Of a DNA stretch of 64,000 nucleotides, positions 59,580-64,000 are shown in pieces (position 1 is the stretch's first letter; each line of letters opens with the position of its first letter). The stretch spans positions 1-64,000 of the forward strand of contig NZ_JAIEUJ010000004.1 of the NCBI RefSeq assembly GCF_019802285.1. The letters are read 5' to 3'. The DNA comes from Novilysobacter antarcticus (GTDB taxonomy: Bacteria; Pseudomonadota; Gammaproteobacteria; Xanthomonadales; Xanthomonadaceae). Made by a program: the position numbers and the translations under genes. The notes beneath the pieces were generated by a model. It worked only from the letters and a program-made list of their open reading frames with translations. It was not told where the DNA came from and ran no database searches.

Positions 59580-60379
59580 GTGCACTGGTCGCCACCATTG
59601 AAGGCGTGGGTTTCTGGACCACGGGCCTGCCCGCCTGGGACAGTGCCCGCGACTTTGTCCGCGAGGGCCGGTTGCCCGAGGCGCCACCGGCACGTCCGTC
59701 GCCGCAGTTACTGGCACCCAACGAGCGCCGCCGCGCGCCGGGCACCGTCGCGGTCGCCCTTGAAGTCGCGCTGGCCGCGTGCGAGGTCGCCGGGCGCGAC
59801 CCCGCGTCATTGCCGTCAGTGTTCGCCTCCACCCACGGCGAACTGGCGATCACCGACTACATGTGCGCCACCCTGGCGGACCAGCCGGCGACGATCTCGC
59901 CGACCCGTTTCCACAACTCGGTCCACAACGCCGCCGCCGGCTACTGGAGCATCGGTACCGGTGCGACCGCGGCCACCACCGCGATCAGTGCCTACCAGGC
60001 GACATTTGCCCAGGGCCTGCTCGAGGCACTGGTGCAACTGGCGACCGGCGTGCCCGCAGTGTTGCTGGTCGCCTACGACGGGCCCTCGATCGGACCGCTG
60101 GGGAAAGTTTCACCCAGCGCCGGTCTGCTTGGCGGCGCGCTGGTGTTATCCAACCGCGAGCGCGCCGGAGCGACGCGACTGGCGGCCACGCTGACCGATG
60201 GTGATGCGCCGTCCACCGCCGGGCCGCTGGCGGCGCGCGATGCCGGCAACGCCATGGCGCAGATGCTGGGGCTGTTTGACGCGCTGGCGTCCGGCGATCA
60301 GCACGCAACCCTATTCGCCGGCGCCGGGCGGATACTCCAGCTGTCGCTGCAGCAAACGGGAGTGGAACGCCGTGGCTGA
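59576..60379 (+). CDS. Ketosynthase-like chain-length-factor protein
   Basis: A 267-aa protein like the N-terminal ketosynthase-like domain of the 'chain length factor' family found in aryl polyene clusters. It shows VFASTHGELAITDYM and FHNSVHNAAAGYWSIGTGA, where a normal synthase would have its active Cys region, followed by GALVLSNRERAG. The catalytic Cys is absent, so it probably pairs with the preceding synthase as a non-condensing partner. It starts at a GTG that overlaps the upstream stop, and overlaps the glycosyltransferase start by 8 bases. Confidence 0.83.
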   Translation: MSALVATIEGVGFWTTGLPAWDSARDFVREGRLPEAPPARPSPQLLAPNERRRAPGTVAVALEVALAACEVAGRDPASLPSVFASTHGELAITDYMCATLADQPATISPTRFHNSVHNAAAGYWSIGTGATAATTAISAYQATFAQGLLEALVQLATGVPAVLLVAYDGPSIGPLGKVSPSAGLLGGALVLSNRERAGATRLAATLTDGDAPSTAGPLAARDAGNAMAQMLGLFDALASGDQHATLFAGAGRILQLSLQQTGVERRG

Positions 60380-61220
60380 ACGCCTCCATCGGGACAACAT
60401 CGTTGTCGTGATTCCCGCGCTCAACGAGGCCCTGCGCATCCGCGAGGTCGTGGCCGGCGCGCTCCGCCAATGCGCCAACGTGATCGTGGTCGATGATGGC
60501 TCCGACGATGACACGGTGGCCCGGATCGCCGCCCTGCCGGTGACCGTGCTGCGCAACCGGCAACGGCAGGGCAAGGGCGCCAGCCTGCGCCGCGGTTTCC
60601 AGGCCGCGCTTGACTCCGGTGCCAAGGCGGTGCTGACCATGGACGGCGACGGCCAGCACCTCGCCGACGACATTCCGCGCCTGATTGAAGCGGGCAACCT
60701 GTATCCCGATCACATCGTCATCGGTGCGCGGCTGCGGCGGCGCTCGCAGCAACCGCGCTACCGACGTGCGGCCAATGCATTCGCCGACTGGGGCATCGCC
60801 TGGGGTACCGGCTACCAGATCGCCGATACCCAGAGCGGGCAACGCCTGTATCCGGCCGAAGTCGCGGCACTGGGGGATGTTCCCGGAGAGGACTTCGTGT
60901 TCGAGGCGCAGATCCTGATCTCGGCGGCGCGCACGCTGGGGACCCGCTGCGTGTCGGTGCCGATCGAGTCGCGCTACGCCGTCACCGCGCCTGCCTCCGC
61001 GCGCGGCGTGGCTGACGACACCGCCGTGCAGTTCCGACGCAGCCACTTCCGCCCGCTGCGCGACTTCACCCGCATCACCAGCCACGTCATCGGCCAGTGC
61101 TGGGACACCCGCCGCATGCCGGCGATCCTGCGCCAGATCCGCGCCAACCCGGCGCTGATCCACGATCCCGCCGGCGACTTCGCCCCCGTGCGCGACCACC
61201 CCCACGCCTCCAAGAGCTGA
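60372..61220 (+). CDS. Family 2 glycosyltransferase
   Basis: A 282-aa GT-A fold transferase. It has NIVVVIPALNEALRIREVV, VIVVDDGSDDDT, QGKGASLRRGFQAAL and the nucleotide-sugar DGDGQH motif (a DxD type), then ADTQSGQRLYP, as in dolichol-phosphate-mannose-synthase-like enzymes. No membrane spans, so it is probably cytoplasmic. I use the GTG at 60372, preferring it over a long upstream extension inside the previous gene. In xanthomonadin-type clusters such a transferase is thought to modify the pigment or its carrier lipid; that is inferred from context. Confidence 0.87.
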   Translation: MAERLHRDNIVVVIPALNEALRIREVVAGALRQCANVIVVDDGSDDDTVARIAALPVTVLRNRQRQGKGASLRRGFQAALDSGAKAVLTMDGDGQHLADDIPRLIEAGNLYPDHIVIGARLRRRSQQPRYRRAANAFADWGIAWGTGYQIADTQSGQRLYPAEVAALGDVPGEDFVFEAQILISAARTLGTRCVSVPIESRYAVTAPASARGVADDTAVQFRRSHFRPLRDFTRITSHVIGQCWDTRRMPAILRQIRANPALIHDPAGDFAPVRDHPHASKS

Positions 61221-61224
61221 CCCT

Positions 61225-62916
61225 ATGCCAGACCCGCACGCGAACATCGATGTACTGATCCTCGGCGGCGGACTGGCAGGACTGAGCCTGGCGATCGAAC
61301 TGAAGCGTCGCGATCCGGCAATCTCCATCACCGTGCTGGAGCGCAACACGCACCCGGCACCGGAGGCGGCGTTCAAGGTCGGTGAGTCCACGGTCGAGAT
61401 CGGCGCCCACTACTTCAGCACCGTGCTCGGGCTGAGCGAGCATCTCGACAGCCGCCAGATCCGCAAGTTCGGGTTCCGGTTTTTCTTCAGCGACGGACGC
61501 GAGGATATCGACGCGACCACCGAGGTTGGTGTGCGCCACGCGCTGCCGATGATGTCCTGGCAGCTCGATCGCGGACGCTTCGAGAATTTCCTCGGCGAGC
61601 ATGCAGCGTCTTTAGGTGTCGACTTCCGCCAGGGCTGCAAGGTTCTTGCTGTGGACCTGGCCGAGCCGGGAAGCGACGGCGCGCATCAGGTCCGCCACGT
61701 ACAGGACGGTGTCGAATCGGTGTCGACGGCGCGCTGGGTCGTGGATGCCAGCGGTCGCGCCGCCCTGCTCAAGCGCAAGCTGGGGCTGGCCAAACCGCAC
61801 CCGCACGATGCCAACGCGGCGTGGTGGCGGGTCGAGGGACGTCTGGATCCGGGCAGCTGGTCGTCCGACCTCGACTGGAAGCAGCGCTGCCAGCCGGCGG
61901 AGCGCTGGCGCTCGACCAATCACCTGTGCGGCCCCGGCTACTGGTTCTGGATGATCCCGCTGGCATCCGACGTGCACTCGTTGGGCATCGTCTGCGACGC
62001 GCGGATGCACCCGCTGGACACCATCAACAGCCACGACAAGGCGATGGCCTGGCTGCGCGAACACCAGCCCCGCGTCGCCCAGGCGCTCGACGCCCCGCAG
62101 CACGCGGTGCGCGACTTCCGCTTCCTGCGCCATTTCAGCCACGACTGCGAGCAGGTGTTCTCGGCCGAGCGCTGGGCGATCACCGGCGAGGCCGGGCTGT
62201 TCCTGGACCCGTTCTACTCACCGGGCAGCGACTTCATCGCGATCAGCAACGGCTACATCTGCGAGCTGATCGGGAAAGACCGCGCCGGCGCGCGTATCGG
62301 CGCCCACGCCGAGCTCTACCAGCAGCTGCTGTTCTCGTTCTTCGACAACACGATGAGTCTGTACCAGGACCAGTACCCGCTGTTCGGCGACGCGCTGGTG
62401 ATGCCGCTCAAGGTGGTCTGGGACTACACCTACTACTGGTCGGTGCTGGCGCCGCTGTACACCGCGGGCAAGATTGCCGACCTGTCGCTGATGGGGCGGC
62501 TGCGCAAGCCCCTGGAGCGCGCGACCGCGCTCAACAAGACGACGCAGGTCCTTCTGCGCGGCTGGGGCGAGGCCAACGCCGCCGCCGGCTACGCCCCGCC
62601 CGATGGGCGCGAGCTGGACCAGTCGGCGATCGGGTGGTTCCGCGATCTCAACGGGGCGTTGCTGGACAGTCCCGACGACGCGGAACTGTCCGCACGGATC
62701 CGCGCCAACGTCGAGCGCATGGAAGTGCTCGCCAGCGAGATGGCGCAGCAGGCCTGCCGCCAACACCCGGCCCTGTCCGGGATGAGTCCGGTGGACGGAA
62801 CCGCTGCCGCCGATGCCACGGCAATGTTGCTGCCGCCGGTCTGGTACGGCCTGGAAGACCTTCCTCCTGCCGGCCAGGCGGCGTCACCGACGCCTGGCGT
62901 GGCCCTGACGGCCTAG
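61225..62916 (+). CDS. Flavin-dependent halogenase-like oxidoreductase
   Basis: A 563-aa FAD enzyme of the tryptophan-halogenase superfamily. The dinucleotide fold is seen in LILGGGLAGLSLA (14-19), a KVGES segment follows (Lys51), and the halogenase-type motif WFWMIP (residues 240-245, WxWxIP) is intact. GEAGLFLDPFYSPGSDF closes the FAD site. Xanthomonadins are brominated aryl polyenes, and a halogenase of this kind is a normal part of their cluster, so aryl bromination is the likely task. Four bases separate it from the transferase gene; it converges on a lipoprotein gene with a 4-base overlap. An unhalogenated oxidase role is a less likely alternative. Confidence 0.87.
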   Translation: MPDPHANIDVLILGGGLAGLSLAIELKRRDPAISITVLERNTHPAPEAAFKVGESTVEIGAHYFSTVLGLSEHLDSRQIRKFGFRFFFSDGREDIDATTEVGVRHALPMMSWQLDRGRFENFLGEHAASLGVDFRQGCKVLAVDLAEPGSDGAHQVRHVQDGVESVSTARWVVDASGRAALLKRKLGLAKPHPHDANAAWWRVEGRLDPGSWSSDLDWKQRCQPAERWRSTNHLCGPGYWFWMIPLASDVHSLGIVCDARMHPLDTINSHDKAMAWLREHQPRVAQALDAPQHAVRDFRFLRHFSHDCEQVFSAERWAITGEAGLFLDPFYSPGSDFIAISNGYICELIGKDRAGARIGAHAELYQQLLFSFFDNTMSLYQDQYPLFGDALVMPLKVVWDYTYYWSVLAPLYTAGKIADLSLMGRLRKPLERATALNKTTQVLLRGWGEANAAAGYAPPDGRELDQSAIGWFRDLNGALLDSPDDAELSARIRANVERMEVLASEMAQQACRQHPALSGMSPVDGTAAADATAMLLPPVWYGLEDLPPAGQAASPTPGVALTA

Positions 62917-63398
62917 TTGCGCGGCGGCTGGCTGCCGGGCGTGACCGTCGGCCGATAGTCCATCGGCGGCGGATCGAAGACGTAGATCGCGATCCCGGCG
63001 GCATGGGTCGGCGACGGGCTGACGTTGACACCGATACCACCGCCCACCGAGCTGCGCCGACCGTAGCTGCTGCTGCCCACGCCGATACCGACGTTGCTGC
63101 CGCCGTAGCCCTGCGCGGCGCCCTGGAACAGCACGCCGTTGGCACCCACCTGGGCGGCGGACGCGCGCAGCTTGCCCATGACCTCGTTGGTCTTGTTCTG
63201 CTCGCCGTAGGTCAGCGCGCCGCTGGCCGTGCTCAGCATCGCAATTTCCTCGTAGCGACCCGGCGGCGGGGTGTAATAGATGCGCACCTGCTCGGGCGCC
63301 ACGGCCGGGCGGGCCGGGCCGAGCATTGTTCGCGACGTGGTTGCGCAACCACTGGCCGCAACGGCCAGACAGACGATCAATGCGGTCTTGACGTGCAC
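62913..63398 (-). CDS. Glycine-rich outer-membrane lipoprotein
   Basis: A 161-aa lipoprotein from the GTG at 63398, which has AGGAGGA about 8 bases upstream and gives HVKTALIVCLAVAASGC with a good lipobox. Mature part: VRIYYTPPPGRYEEIAMLS, then KLRASAAQVGANGVLFQGAA (a fold recalling small DUF4156/YjfY-type lipoproteins), a Gly/Ser-rich stretch and a Pro-rich end. Upstream frame sequence is not coding-like. It sits between the halogenase and the ketoreductase genes; a link to pigment export is possible but unproven. Confidence 0.75.
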   Translation of the reverse strand: MHVKTALIVCLAVAASGCATTSRTMLGPARPAVAPEQVRIYYTPPPGRYEEIAMLSTASGALTYGEQNKTNEVMGKLRASAAQVGANGVLFQGAAQGYGGSNVGIGVGSSSYGRRSSVGGGIGVNVSPSPTHAAGIAIYVFDPPPMDYRPTVTPGSQPPRN

Positions 63399-63496
63399 GA
63401 TGGCATTCCTCCTGCGATGCGGCCCGGACGCCCCGGAACCGGTGTTCGGCACTCCGATTATGTCGCGCGCACGCGGCACGCGCAGGTGAAGCCGGC

Positions 63497-64000
63497 TCAT
63501 CCCATGCCGCCGTTGATGCCGATCACCTGGCCGTTGATGTAGCCCGCCGCGTCGGAACACAGGAAGCCCACCAGCGCGGCGACCTCCTCGGGACGTCCCG
63601 CGCGCCCTGCCGGGACCATCTGCTTGAGCACGTCGGCAGGAAACGCGTCCCCCGCCATGCGCCCTTCGATCACCCCCGGCGCGACCACGTTGACGCTGAT
63701 GCCGCGGCTGGCCATCTCACGGGCGAGCGACTTGCTGGCGCCGTGCAGGGCCGACTTGGCCGCCGCGTAGTTGACCTGGCCACGGTTGCCCAGCACGGCG
63801 GCGACCGAGGAAACGCTGACGATGCGTCCCCAGCGGCCGCGCGCCATCGGCAGCAGCAGCGGCTGGGTGACGTTGAAGAAACCGTGCACGGAGACATTGA
63901 TCACGCGCCGCCACTGCTCCTCGCTCATCCCCGCCATCGGGCCGTCCTCGTGGATGCCGGCGTTGTTGACCACCACCGGAATCGGTCCGTCCGCGAGCAG
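63497..64000 (-). CDS. 3-oxoacyl-ACP reductase, FabG type (5' end beyond window)
   Basis: The C-terminal 167 or so residues of a short-chain dehydrogenase; the start lies past the right edge. Visible: VVVNNAGIHEDGPM (NNAG), the catalytic Ser in IVSVSSVAAVLGN, the YAAAK Tyr-Lys pair, SVNVVAPGVIEG and the terminal SDAAGYINGQVIGINGGMG, all as in FabG. It would reduce the beta-keto intermediate, fitting the aryl polyene block, and reads leftward, opposite to the ketosynthase operon. Confidence 0.92.
   Translation of the reverse strand: MLADGPIPVVVNNAGIHEDGPMAGMSEEQWRRVINVSVHGFFNVTQPLLLPMARGRWGRIVSVSSVAAVLGNRGQVNYAAAKSALHGASKSLAREMASRGISVNVVAPGVIEGRMAGDAFPADVLKQMVPAGRAGRPEEVAALVGFLCSDAAGYINGQVIGINGGMG

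Overview
The window looks like a chromosomal segment from a high-GC gammaproteobacterium of the Xanthomonadaceae (Lysobacter, Luteimonas or Xanthomonas relatives). This rests on gene order and family resemblance, not on a database search. The markers are a tyrS / M23 peptidase / anmK block, the radC, coaBC, dut, algC neighbourhood, a xanthomonadin-like (aryl polyene) gene block with a flavin halogenase, and a C-rich-loop small RNA candidate beside polA that resembles Xanthomonas sX13. No rRNA or tRNA genes, insertion sequences, prophage or CRISPR array were seen.

Layout. 0.1-6.6 kb: tyrosyl-tRNA synthetase, a murein endopeptidase, anhydro-MurNAc kinase, an AmpG-like permease and exonuclease III. 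The middle three suggest cell-wall turnover and recycling. 6.7-13.3 kb: pyrE, a secreted coiled-coil protein, a membrane-anchored phosphomannomutase/phosphoglucomutase, dut, coaB and coaC as two separate overlapping frames, and radC. 13.4-26.2 kb: a type VI secretion locus in two divergent operons, lipoprotein-tssB-tssC-hcp-tssE-tssF-tssG-tssH leftward and tssJ-tssK-tssL rightward. tssM, tssA, vgrG and PAAR genes are not here. 26.3-46.5 kb: hemF, a DUF421 protein, the small RNA candidate, polA, a DUF2782 lipoprotein, alkB, a signalling run (REC-GGDEF protein, large hybrid histidine kinase, uvrD, a bacteriophytochrome photosensory module with no output domain), a tandem universal stress protein, a SulP transporter and an S9 (DPP-IV-like) peptidase.

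46.8-56.3 kb is the most unusual part: an integron gene-cassette array of about 17 short cassettes, all reading rightward, each followed by an attC recombination site. No integrase gene lies beside it or elsewhere in the window. The attC sites fall into a 60-bp family and a family of exactly 117 bp, with several decayed examples. Cassette products are mostly small membrane, secreted or lipoproteins of unknown function; recognisable types are DUF4265, DUF6338, Excalibur, YcxB-like and glycine-zipper. Several features (attC-encoded C-terminal tails, start codons abutting attC, an in-frame amber stop, half sites) show the array eroding and being rebuilt.

56.7-64.0 kb: a cardiolipin synthase, then the aryl polyene block (ketosynthase, chain-length-factor-like protein, glycosyltransferase, WxWxIP flavin halogenase), a convergent lipoprotein and the 3' part of a FabG-type ketoreductase cut by the window edge.
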